64,000 nucleotides of DNA from Jacaranda mimosifolia. Its lineage: Eukaryota; Streptophyta; Magnoliopsida; Lamiales; Bignoniaceae. The position numbers were made by a program, and so were the translations under genes. Of the stretch, positions 47,859 to 58,516 are shown piece after piece; position 1 is the first letter of the stretch; each line of letters opens with the position of its first letter. The notes beneath the pieces were generated by a model that was given only the letters and a program-made list of their open reading frames with translations, was not told where the DNA came from and ran no database searches. The stretch covers positions 29,653,468-29,717,467 of the forward strand of contig CM032129.1 of assembly GCA_018894105.1 (NCBI GenBank), given 5' to 3'.

Positions 47859-50509
47859 ATGTCGACTTTTGGTTTCAGACAAGTTGTTTCTAGAAAAGAC
47901 CCGTGTTGGAAATATGTGAGATTGGATGATCCAAAAAATACAAATAACACTATATGTATTTTTTGTGATAAAAAATATTCCGGGGGCAATATGTAGGGCA
48001 AAACAACACATATTTAGAGGTTTTGCTAATGTAAGGCCATGCAAAAAAGTTCCTGATGATGTAAAGGAAGAAATTCAAAATTACATTGGCACAAAGAAAA
48101 GAGCTAAAGAACAAATTATTTTAGAAAAATGGAGTCACCATCAAAGAACTCAAGAAAAATATTTGAGAATGGCCCTTTCATGTTTGCTTTTGCTTTTTGC
48201 TTCAATTGATGAACTTCCCAACTCTCTACTTCAACATCATCTTCATCATCAATGCTTCTCAAATATTTTTCTTGAGTTCTTTGATGGTGACTCCATTTTT
48301 CTAAGGACCTTTTTGTAAGTCACGGTGCACCGACTTCGAAAGACATGAAGAAACAAAAGGATTTGAATGAAGAGGCATTGAAGATATTGAAAGATCGAGC
48401 ACATTCGGCTATAGCAAGATGGATGTATGATGCTCGGATTGTTCTCAATGCGGTGAAATATGATAGCTTTCAGGAGATTATTGATGAGATTAGGAAGCAT
48501 AGCCCAGGGTTGAAAGCACCCAGTTTTCATGAGGTGAGAGTTCCTTTGCTATAAAAAGAGGTTGAACAAGTGAAAAAAGTAATAGATTATCACAAAGAAA
48601 AATGAAAAAAACACAGTTGCTCTATTATGTCATATAAGTGGAAGGACAAAAGAAAATGGACTTTGATTAATTTTCTTGTTAATTATTGTCCTAAGGGAAG
48701 CATGCTTGTAAAGTCAGTTGATGCTTCTAATTATTGCAAGACGAGGGAGAAAATGTTTGAGCTGATAATTGATTTTGTAGAGGAAATCGGACAGGAGAAT
48801 ATTGTTCAAGTAGTTACTGATAATGCTTCCAATATGAAGCTGGCGGATAAGATTTATTGAATAATCTATATATATGTTTGTATTCTTTTTTTTCTCCTTT
48901 TATATTTTATTCTAATTATTTTTCTACATTTTCTTGTCTTCGTAGGGCATTTATTGATGACAAAACATTCGACTTTATATTGGACATCGTGTGCGGCACA
49001 TTTTTTGGACTTAATATTGGAGGATATATTTAAAGATAGGGACATTCGTCCAATTTTTGCGAAGGCCATCAAATTGAATAGCTATATATATAGCCGCCCT
49101 CGTGTAGTAAACTTGATGAGAAAGTTTACTAATTTAGAGTTGGGTAGGCATGTGGTGTCCCATTTTGCCACAACATTCCTCACGCTCTCAAGGTTTAATT
49201 TGGTGAAGAAAGGATTGAGAGCTATGTTTGTTTCGAATACATGGAGAACTAGCAAATTGGCAAAAGAGCAAAGATGTATACAAGCAACCAAAATTGTTTT
49301 ATCTACTGCATTTTGGCGAGGAGCAACCGAAGCCCTTAAGATTGCTAGTTCTTTAGTAAAGGTTCTTCAGCTAGTTGATGGTGAAAAGAAGCCTCCAATA
49401 GGATACATCTATGAGGCTATGGACAAAGCAAAAAGAGACTATTGCAAAGAGTTTTGGTGATGATGGGAAGAAATATAGCCAGTATTTTGATATCATTGAT
49501 AAGAGGTGGGAAGATCAGCTTCATCAACCTTTGCATGCAGCTGGCTACTACTTGAACCCAGAGTTTTTCTACTCAAATTCAAACATTGATGGTGATAAGG
49601 AAATTATATCTAGGTTCTACAAATGTCTTGAAAGATTAGTTTCAGATACACATACTCAAGATATAATTCATGAAGAATTAATGCATTACAAGAAGGAAGA
49701 AGGCATCTTTGGGTTAAGCATGCAAAGAGACAGAAGACTACGAGATCACGAGGTAATAGTAATAGTGTAATTAAAAATTAGGATGTCAATGTTATTTTAT
49801 TAATGTGAAGTTTATTCAATTTCGCAGCTGATTAGTGGAGATCTTATGGTAATAGGACTCCAAATTTGCAGAGTTTAGCAATTAAAATTCTTAGCCTTAC
49901 TCGTAGTGCATCTGGATGTGAGAAAAATTGGAGTTTCTTTGAACATGTAAGTATATCATATATTATTCTATTTAGTTTAAATTGTATTTGTAGAAATAAT
50001 TTTTTGCATATACTTATTCGTCAATGGTGTATGAAATTGATAGGTCCATAGCAAGAAGAGAAATAGGTTGGCTCATGCTAAAATGAACAATTTGGTGTTT
50101 GTGAAATATTGAGACGGCGATATAGACTACGTGATGAGATTGATCCTATCTCTTTGGAGGATATTGACGACAATAATGAGTGGTCGGTAGGCGAAGATGA
50201 TGGAATGGGTGAAACAAGTGATGATAAGACGTTTGATGATGGCCTAACATGGGGAGATGTTGCTAGAGTTTCAGGAGCTGAAGAGTCAACATACTTTACT
50301 AGAGAGAAAAAATATCTACTTCAAAAGCTCCAAGTTATGTTAGGAAAGAAAAAGGAAAGGGGAAAACAGTCACTTCAAATATGTCTAGCACACGTTTCGG
50401 CCTTATTGATGAAGATGAAAATGATGAAGATGAGTGTGAAACTATTTATGGTGGCCATGAAGATGAAGAATTTGTATTAGATTTGAGTGGAGATGAGGAT
50501 GAAATATGA
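47859..50509 (+). pseudogene. hAT transposase, copy 2, with an internal inversion
   Basis: It is the same protein as in copy 1. The BED finger is at 47859-48060 (DPCWKYVRLDDP, CIFCDKKYSGG). The region 48169-48256 is present in inverted orientation relative to copy 1, between two perfect 48-bp arms, which destroys the frame. The DUF659-like core (MSYKWKDKRKWTLINF) is at 48627-48860, a probable intron follows, then TLYWTSCAAHFLDLILEDIF (from 48970) and the dimerisation block SASGCEKNWSFFEHV (about 49905). The acidic tail ends at 50509. A frameshift also lies near 49440. Confidence 0.87.
48121..48304. repeat. Perfect 48-bp inverted repeat around an inverted segment
   Basis: Arms 48121-48168 and 48257-48304 are exact reverse complements. 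The spacer 48169-48256 matches hAT copy 1 only in reverse orientation, so the structure is an inversion with one duplicated arm. Confidence 0.9.
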
Positions 50510-50753
50510 TTATCTAGCAGTTAATTAACAATAGATTAGTATTTTTATAAGTCATGAATGAATTTTTTACATATTAACTTAGATTTGATTTACATTATTT
50601 ATATTTTGTTATGCTTTTTGTCATTTAAAACATGTTTCTTGGAAGTTTTGCACTATGTATATTTTTATTTAATTTGTCGCTTAATTCGTCTTTTGCTCGC
50701 CTACCTCTCGCTTTAAAAATGGGCCCCTCGCCCGTGATTACTATGACCAGTTC

Positions 50754-51270
50754 AACCGGGAACTAGCAAAGGTTCCAGGTCTGATTTGATAATTAAAACC
50801 AGTTCAAACCGATAAAAAATTGGTTGAACTAGTGAACCGGTTTTTATTTTAAATCGGTTGATAAATTTTTAAATAAAAATTAAAAATTAAAGAGGCCAAA
50901 TTTCCTTGTTTTTTTTCTTTAGAATTCAAACTTTTTGACTTTTTTTCTTCTTCCATTTTCTCATTTGAATTCTCCTCAAACATCAAATTCCAAACCCAAA
51001 TTCAAGAACTAAGCTTCAAGATAACTGAAAATTTATGTACCGTGACTATGTTGCCTATTATGATATTGGTCTTAATTTATGTTTTGAAACTTTTATGTTA
51101 TTTGAATTGATATTTGTTGTTCTTGTAAGTTGTAATAGATTCTATAAGGATGTTTTTTCAAAAGACTTCATAATTTGACATTTTAAATTAATGTATGAAT
51201 ATTATTGTGGAGTAGAGGTTGTAGAAAGTTCAATAAATACTAGGCAAGCTAAAATAACATGCAAACACAT
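50754..51270. repeat. CCGGTT-rich repeat flanking hAT copy 2
   Basis: The bases to the right (AACCGGGAAC ... CCAGTTCAAACC ... GAACTAGTGAACCGG) continue the CCGGACCGG/GACTGGTTTGACCGG sequence left of copy 2 (47181-47209). Together they look like the end of another DNA transposon into which copy 2 inserted. The rest is AT-rich. Its far border was not found. Confidence 0.4.
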
Positions 51271-51284
51271 TATGACTCATTACA

Positions 51285-52590
51285 TATTATGACTCCTACG
51301 AGTGGTTAGTCATACCATTCAACTTAACTAATGCCCTAGCTACATTTTGCACCTTGGTGAACAAGATCTTTTACCCATACTTGGATAAAATTTATAGTGG
51401 TCTACCTTAATGATATTGTGATTTACAGCAGTTGGTTAAGGGAACACCCCTACCATGTATGCACCCATTCTTAAGTGCTACAAGAGAACGAACTTATGTC
51501 AAGAAGAGAATGCTCTTAGAGCAAAGAAGAGGTGCACTTCCTAGGGTATATTCCTGGTCGTGGAACACTTAAGATGGACGTAACAATGCAAAGGTTATCC
51601 AGGATGTGGAACCACTGGCCAAGGTAACATAGTTATGGTCTTTTCTTGGTCTCGTGAACTATTATTAGCAATTAATACATGTTGCTCGACACAAGTAACC
51701 CCTTTAATGGACCTACTCAAGAAAAACAAGACATGGGAGTTGCCAAGAGATGTCGAGCTGTGTTAAGAGGACTTGATGACAATAGTGAGCAAAAAGTTGG
51801 TTCTAACCTTGCCCGACTTTGCCAAGATCTTCGAATCACATAGGGCACATTTGACTTTGCTATTTAAAAAGTTTTGATGCAAGAGGGACATCAAATAGTT
51901 TTTGTGAGCCGCAAGCTCAATTGATATCGAACGGTGTATGATAGAATTATAATAGAGATTTTCTGTTTCCTACTCACGCATACCCATATCCTTGCTTTAC
52001 ACCATATAAGATGAGATGTGGCTATAGTGCATTGTTTCAAGTATGGTGCCACTACTTGTTGGACTCAAAGTTCATCAATAAGACGGAATACATTGCCACT
52101 AGCTATTTCCAAACTTAAAAGAAGGTATCACCAAATCGAGCTAAATGGCAAGAATTTTTGACAAAATTTGACTAGTAATGGAATACAAGCCTAAAAAAGT
52201 AATAGGGTGACCTATATATTAAGCTATAAGCAGGGATAGCAGCTATTAGCCTAGCTAAATGAAAGATAGTGGACCTCGTAAGATAAGGCTTGGAGCATCC
52301 CCTTGGCCAAGGAGTTGATGAGATTAGCCAAAGGGGAGAAGACAGAATAATTTTAGGTTGAGGATGGCCTACTCCTTATAAAAGGATAGTTCATGTATGT
52401 TCCCAACTAAGGGAACTTAAGAAGAGAGCTAAGGAATACCAAAATATCAAGTGGTTGTGCTACGTCGCTACCTAGGCCAAGACGCAAATTACATTGTTGG
52501 GAACGAGTACTTTTAGCTATATATGAAGGATGGTGTTGAGTTATATGCGAAGGCCAATACTATATCGCACTACTACTCGGAAGGATCAAA
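51285..52590 (+). pseudogene. Gypsy RT and RNase H remnant
   Basis: [20 protein letters not shown] (from about 51297) is the RT palm region, and the catalytic box reads YLND (51402-51413) instead of YLDD. RNase H pieces follow, including KTEYIATSYFQ near 52080 and WQEFLTKFD near 52146. The N-terminal half of RT is missing. Many stops are present. The RNase H to integrase junction occurs twice (next entry). Confidence 0.8.
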
Positions 52591-53058
52591 TTTCATTATT
52601 AAGACCGACAATTTGCTATTAGCCCAACTCCAAAAAGAAGAAGAAGAAGAAGAAGAAGAAGAAGAAGAAGAAGAAGAAGAAGAAGAGAGGATAAAGTAAG
52701 CTAAATATCAAGACTTCTTAATAAAATTTAGTTATGTGATGGAATACAAGCGCATAAAAGTAATAAGCGGTGATACATTAAGTCGAAAATGGAGTTAGAG
52801 ACTATCAATCTAGCTAAAAGAAAGATAATAGACCTTGTAAGATAAGGATTGGAGCATGCCCTTGGCCAAGGAATTGATAATTAGCCAAAGACTAAAAAAA
52901 ACATAGCAATATTAGGCAGAGGATAACCCAGTCTATACACAAACCAAAAAAAAAATAAATCATGTATGTGCCAAAGTGAGGGAACTTGAGAAGAGATCTA
53001 ATAAAGGAATACCATGATATCAAAGTAGGAGGGCCCTGGCCAAAGGAACAAATTACAT
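52138..53058 (+). repeat. Tandem duplication at the RNase H-integrase boundary
   Basis: The segment 52138-52498 (AGCTAAATGGCAAGAATTTT ... CAAATTACATTGTTGG) recurs at about 52699-53058 with many substitutions. Upstream RNase H words (KTEYIATSYF and KTDNLLLAQL) and downstream integrase words (a VELY and a KLYVK form) are also duplicated. A (GAA)n microsatellite (52635-52686) sits at the joint. Confidence 0.7.
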
Positions 53059-53059
53059 T

Positions 53060-53408
53060 TGTTGAAAAATGGACCTTGGGCATAACCAACCCCAAAAGTT
53101 AGCTCAAGAGGTGAGGATTGCCCAAGATCATATATAGATAGATATCACAACTTATTTATTTCATCTATGTGAGACTCTAAACCCCCCCCCCCCACACACA
53201 CATACCTAGGAATAAACATTTGGAGCGTGGAATAACATTAAATCGATGGCCGAACAACATTGGATAACCTAACATCTAGAATAGGTGGCTATTAAAGAAT
53301 TGACCTTGGGCCGAACTCAGCCCCAAAAGCTAGTTCAAGAGGTGATGATTACTCAAACCATATATAGAGACCACAACTTATTTAATTCGCCGATGTCGAA
53401 CACTAACA
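53060..53408 (-). mobile_element. TRIM-like miniature LTR retrotransposon (349 bp)
   Basis: The element starts TGTTGAAAAATGGACC and ends CACTAACA, with ACATT on both sides (53055-53059 and 53409-53413), the 5-bp duplication of LTR elements. Two direct repeats of about 120 bases (53060-53182 and about 53290-53408) share ACCTTGGGC..AAC..AGCCCCAAAAG-type sequence and GAGGTGA.GATT. The internal part is only about 107 bases. A degenerate inverted initiator-Met primer site (GGTGGCTATTA, 53284-53294) next to the right repeat suggests minus-strand orientation. Confidence 0.75.
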
Positions 53409-53596
53409 ACATTTTAGAAGCTGCATACTCCTAGCCACATGAATGATGTTATTAAGTTATACGTGAAGACTAGTATTTTATGCCAACATGACAAATTGGA
53501 AAAACAAACACATAATAGCGCTACTAGAACCCTTATAGTAACTAATCATACATTGGGCTTCATCACTATAGTGACAAGGCCAAATGGGTTTGGATT

Positions 53597-53954
53597 AAAG
53601 GGTGTAAACGAGCTGATCTTGAGCCCAAAGCTCGAGCCTTTAAGAAAAAAGAGTTTGAGCTCGAGCTCACGAGCTCAGGCTTAGCTCAATAAAATATTAA
53701 ATTATTGATATATAATAATATTTAATATTATGCATAAAATATTTAAAAATAGAAATAAGTAAATTATTAATATATATTAATTAAATAATTAATATCTAAA
53801 ATATTTAAAAATACGATGGCAAGCTTCGAACAACTAAATGAGGGGCTCAAGCTCGGCTCACTATAAGAATCGAGCTCGAGAAGCTCAACTCGACCTCAAG
53901 TCGAGCTATAATCAAGTGGCTCACAAGTCAACTCAACTCATCTTACACCCCTAG
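53597..53954. mobile_element. hAT-type MITE (358 bp)
   Basis: The ends are AAAGGGTGTAAACGAG and, inverted from the right, CTAGGGGTGTAAGATGAG, the GGGGTGTAA type known for hAT MITEs. The flanks TTTGGATT (53589-53596) and TCTGGATA (53955-53962) fit an 8-bp duplication with two changes. The interior is rich in GCTCGAGCT words. It interrupts the integrase reading between GFG and GYI. Confidence 0.7.
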
Positions 53955-54008
53955 TCTGGATACATCATAGTCGTAGTGGATCTATTCTCGAAGTATGGGA
54001 CATTCATT

Positions 54009-55620
54009 GGGTAAATTGCTATAGGCCCCCCTGTGATCCTAGAAATTGGCTCAAAACCCCTCCGTGAATAAAAAAAATATACAAATAACTTCCTCATATT
54101 TTTTAAAATCATGCAATAAACACCCCTGAAAGTGTTAGTGTTCCTCACACGCCTGTGTGTGTGACTAGGTGTGGGTTTTTGTGTGTGAAAAGATGATTAT
54201 ACCCTAACTTATAAGCCGTTGGATTTCAAACTTAAGAATCGATGATGCAGATTATATATATTATACATATATATGTGTATAATATATATAATTTATAAAC
54301 ACATTGCCCCCCATCCCCACCACCGGCTACCGGCCCCTTACCCCCCCCCCCCAACAACCAACACCATCGGCTGCCATAGTTGTCGGCAACCCGATAGCCT
54401 AAACAATAGGGATGATAGCCTTGGTTGTAGGCAGCCACGAGCAGCCAGCCCCCGGCAGCCAAATGGCTGCCGGTGGAAATAAAAGGAAAAAGAAAAAAAA
54501 AAAGAAAAAGCAGGCTGCGAAGCTGCCATGGTAGCCTGCCCCTAGCAGCCAAACGGCTACCAGCCAAAAAAAAAAAAAAAAACCACGGCGGCCCTGGCTA
54601 CAAAGCTACCATAGCCAATCGACAAGTGGTCGGGCCATGGCAACCTGCCAACGAAAACAAAAGAAAAAAAGGAAAAATGTCGGCGGCAAGTGGTCGGATT
54701 TGGCCAGATTCGGCTAATACCATGGCTGCCATGGCAGCCTGTTAGGATTTGGGGAAGGGGGGGCAGGGGTTGTGGTGGGGGTGGGGGGAAGGAGGGCTTT
54801 GGGAGGGGTATATAGTATAGATATTTGTTATTTATAATTTTTATATATATGTTTTAGATAAATTTATATGTGTATATGTATATGTATATTATATATATAA
54901 GTATAAAATAAAAAACATGTGTATATATTTATAGATAAATTTATATATGTGTATATATTTATACATAATGTATACATATATTATAGGTATAAGTAAAAAT
55001 ATATATGTATATATTTATACATGAATTTATAAATAAAAAATGTATTATAATCCTTATCAATATTAAATATTATTCAATTTGGATCAAATAAAAAATATAT
55101 ACATAAATTTATATATATGTATACATTTATTATATGTATAAATAAAAATATATATGTATATGTTTATACGTGGATTTATAAATAAAAAATATGTTATATA
55201 TTCTTTTTATAAATATTAAATATATGTTATATATATTTTTTATAAATATTAAATATTATTTAATATGTTATATATATTATATGTTATAAAATATATAGGC
55301 TTAAAATAAGTTATATATTATATTATAAAAATATGTTATAATTTTTTTATAAATATTAAATATTATTTAATTTGGAATGGATAAAAAATAATTAAAAATT
55401 GTTAAAAATAATAAGTAAAATAAAAATAAAAGTGATGTAAATTTTAACTTTACTTAAGGGCAAGTCTGTCTTTTTACTACTCAATGGGTATCAGACAAGA
55501 AGAGAGGGGCAGTGAGCATGGTATTCAAAAATATAAGGAGCTTTTTTGTACACATTTTTTTGACAGAGGGGTATTATGCCCATTTCGAATATCACAAGGG
55601 GGGTAAATTGCAATTAGCCT
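54009..55620. mobile_element. Mutator-like non-autonomous element (1612 bp)
   Basis: A perfect 10-bp duplication, GACATTCATT, flanks it (53999-54008 and 55621-55630), in the 9-11 bp Mutator range. The terminal arms of about 100 bases are related: GGGTAAATTGCTATAGGCCC at the left, and AGGCTAATTGCAATTTACCC inverted from the right. Inside are a GC-rich, GGCTGCC-rich block (54300-54790) and a long AT-rich TATA-like part (54800-55440). No transposase was found. The frames at 54232-54745 are low-complexity. Confidence 0.85.
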
Positions 55621-56535
55621 GACATTCATTCTATGACCATGGGATTCATAGTTAAGGAAGCGATACATTGTTCTTTAAGAACGTGTTGAAATATTAGGAA
55701 CTACCACGAACTATTATAAGTGATAGAGGGCCCTACTTGACAAGATGACTTTGGATGAAACTTTTTAACCTTTTAAATTCAAAGTTATGCTTCTAAACAA
55801 GCTTTCTCCTTGTAACAGAATGGATGAATGTATTGTTGGAGTGATACTTGAGGCACTTGATGAGGGCCAATCAATGGGATTGGCTAAGTTCTTAGATGTG
55901 GCACAAGTGTTCTACAATTTGCAACTGAGAGAGGCTACTTGATGGAGCCCTTCTGAGCTAACTACAGGGCAACCACTTACACCTCACATTTCGACGACAA
56001 CTCTCATGGTAGAAGAATGCCCAAAGCAGTTAAAATGGCCAAGTCGTGAGAGGATTCCATCTTGCTCGAAGAAGACTTATGGTGGATCAATAGATGGGCT
56101 AGAGAGAGAGAGATGACAAAAAGGAGTATAATAGTGGAGACCAGGTCTTGGTAAAAACTCTTACCATAAATTCCAGGCATTGAGAGGCATCATAAAGACT
56201 TGGTAAGATGATATAAGGGGACATTTCGGATAATTGCTAATGTTGGTAAGATTTCTCATCGCCTTGACCTTCATAGTACTTTGAGAGTCTACACAATCTT
56301 CCATCCATTTAAGAAGGCAAAAAGTATAAACAATTAAATATGGGAAGAAAGTCTGGAATTAGAGTTTAGGTAAAAGGTTTCCTCAAGGAGCTCTGTTGTT
56401 TAGCTTTACATGTTTGCTAATTTCTTTAGTCCAACCACTTTCTAACACTTCATTCATACACAAAATTTGGGAGAAACTGACCTAGATAAGCTGCAGAGGG
56501 TTAAAAGAGATTGTTAAGGAAACAAGTCTGCAACA

Positions 56536-56889
56536 TATGCTATTGGGTCACACATATTCACCCGATGAGCACGTTGATACTAACTTACGTAGAATTTCAC
56601 AAATAGATTGCAATATCAACCTTTTGACCAGAGACAAGTTTATTGTTAATGCCCTAACTCTCTTGTAAGTTTTAGACATATGATTAAAAGTAGATGTTCT
56701 TAATTTCTCCTGTTTCCTTCGTATTTGCTTCTATAATTGGAAAAGAATTTCTTCAGAACTAACCAAGTTTAAATATTTTTATTTTGCTGCCATCCTCCAA
56801 TCATTATGGATTAGTAATATTGCAACCTAGATTGAACAACTCAAACTCAATTCACATAACTTGCTATCAAGCCCAAATTTGTGCTAGTA
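56536..56889. other. Intron sequence of the phospholipase A I relic
   Basis: This lies between the gypsy right end and the next relic exon. No coding or repeat signal beyond AT-rich sequence. Confidence 0.4.
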
Positions 56890-58126
56890 AAATGATTAAC
56901 GAGATCCAAGAGCATTACCATACAACATACACCTTTTGGGGTAAAATGTGTGGAAGGAACTGCTATGTGGAACATGTAAGCACGAATTTCTTTGTCATCT
57001 TCTATAACTTTCAGAATATAACAGAAGATAACAATATGCCCCTTCTAATAGCCCATATTTACTAAATTTGTCAATTAGAGAAGGGTGGGAGGTTACATGT
57101 GTTTAACGTACTATATATCTGTAGAGTATAGACAACACTACCAATTCAGAAGTTGGGTGGGTGGTCTGCATGACACAAGATCGGCAACAGTTGAAATGTC
57201 GGTATAATTGGTGCATACTTCCTCTTCCTGGCCTTCATCATGGATCACAACCTATATTTAACATAGTGCATAAACTTTGCTGCTAATTCTCTAGGTTCAA
57301 CAACCACAAATACATCATTCTGCTAATTGTATAACAAAGAAGAAATTTAAGAACACAAGCAACAATAGCAAGATCTTAAAACAAGGAAGAGACAAGGGTG
57401 GATTAAGTAAGACCTTAACATGGCGCCTTGTGCATCATTTTGTAGAGCGAAATGAACTATTCCAACTTGGGGTGAATTTTGCATTTTCTCGCCAAAGATA
57501 TGACAGGAATTGGAAGCTGCCTGTGCTCGTAGCAGATTCAGGGGGTGAAGCAGTTGTTTTTGCATAATGAAATCCACCCAAACTTAAAGGAGGGACTAAA
57601 TCAATTCTACCAAGCTCTGGGGCCCCAATGCCGGGGCTGTGAAGTAGGAGGCTTGATGGGAAGCTTCCAATAAATGTAAATGGAGTGGGAACTGCAGATC
57701 CTGGAGCTGCCTTAGAGGTCCCTGATGCTCCATTTTTAAGTGATAACCTCATTTCATTCCTAGCACAAAATGTCTCAAGTACACGTGTATGGTGAAAGGC
57801 TTTTCCAGAACCTTGATAGATGCTTCTACAAGAAGTATACCACGCCTCCTGCCCAAATAGGGGTTGTTCTCATTTTACACTGACAAAACAACAGCAGATT
57901 ATAAGACCAACCATATGATTAAGATACCAACGCCCTTTGCTCTAAAAAGCTGCATAGACTTAGGAACCATATGAGAATTTCTCATCCTACTGACTCTCAA
58001 ACAATCTTTCATCTAGATTCTTCAATGCAATTGAGTTATTCAAAACGTAGCCCTCCATAGCACCCTCCAACTATAACCAAACTGTCAGATCAGTTTCATC
58101 CAACCCTATATCACAATGTTTATCAG
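56890..58126 (-). pseudogene. Phospholipase A I relic: post-patatin exons
   Basis: 58126 to about 57990 reads CDIGLDETDLTVWL, a TAG, then YVLNNSIALKNLDERL. About 57900-57420 reads HTRVLETFCARNEMRLSLKN through GRIDLVPPLSLGG and, after a frame change near 57530, NSPQVGIVHFALQNDAQGAM. About 57250-57120 holds TDISTVADLVSCRP in one frame and KARKRKYAP in another. About 56975-56890 reads FHIAVPSTHFTPKGV, matching the expected RRTVPSxHLTPDDV. All are heavily shifted. Confidence 0.75.
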
Positions 58127-58516
58127 CTATACAAGCAATAAAAAACAATTTCAGGACAGATGTTACAGTTCAAACAAAACTTGAAATAGTGCCATGTACT
58201 AAGCTTCTATATCCTTAAAAAATAAATGAATTTGCTCCACAGATGGGCAGTGGCAAGACCATCAGCAGGCCCCCGGGGAAGGAGGCCAGCAGTAAGTACC
58301 CCTCCAATCCTATCCACAAATAGTTCATCTGCACATAATTGCTATTTTTAATGATTCATTTTTCACTTTCTAGCAAAATGTATATTCCGGTCAAAAATGT
58401 GCGTGACATGTGGAATCTATTTTCATTTTTTTCTGACAAACCTAGGCTTCCCTCCTAATCGTTAAAACCTGCCAGGGCAGGACATATAAAAGATTTATTT
58501 AATAAAATAACTTCAC

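Larger units (their letters stand above)
47210..50745 (+). mobile_element. Full-length hAT element, copy 2 (3536 bp)
   Basis: The ends are CACTATTATCAAAGGCGG and, inverted from the right, CATAGTAATCACGGGCGAG, the same family as copy 1 but in opposite orientation. The flanks ACCGGTTC (47202-47209) and ACCAGTTC (50746-50753) are an 8-bp duplication with one mismatch. It is inserted in a CCGGTT-rich stretch that is itself foreign to the gypsy element. Confidence 0.88.
53414..56335 (+). pseudogene. Gypsy integrase remnant, interrupted
   Basis: The HHCC-like end reads VIKLYVKTSILCQHDKLEKQ (from 53445). The core VVVDLFSKYGTFI (about 53970-54010) is interrupted by a hAT-type MITE before it and a Mutator-like element within it. 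IISDRGPYLT follows near 55710, and the C-terminal YKGTFRIIANVGKISHRLDL near 56210. Stops and frame changes are frequent. Confidence 0.8.
44906..56535 (+). mobile_element. Old Ty3/gypsy element, interrupted by several later insertions
   Basis: An LTR-like end ...AAGTCCCTAACA (44963) is followed by TGGTATTAGAGC (44966-44977), close to the initiator-Met tRNA primer site of many plant LTR elements. The right end is placed at 56535 because TTAAGGAAACAAGTC...AACA recurs there. In between are gag/protease-like, RT, RNase H and integrase remnants, split by hAT copy 2, a TRIM, a hAT-type MITE and a Mutator-like element. The 3' LTR itself was not delimited. Confidence 0.7.

Noticed and set aside
52635..52686. 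CRISPR-like or structured array
   Set aside because: It is a simple GAA microsatellite in a plant retrotransposon relic.
54232..54745. Protein-coding genes in the Mutator-like element
   Set aside because: The overlapping frames on both strands are low-complexity and derive from GGCTGCC and poly-A words.
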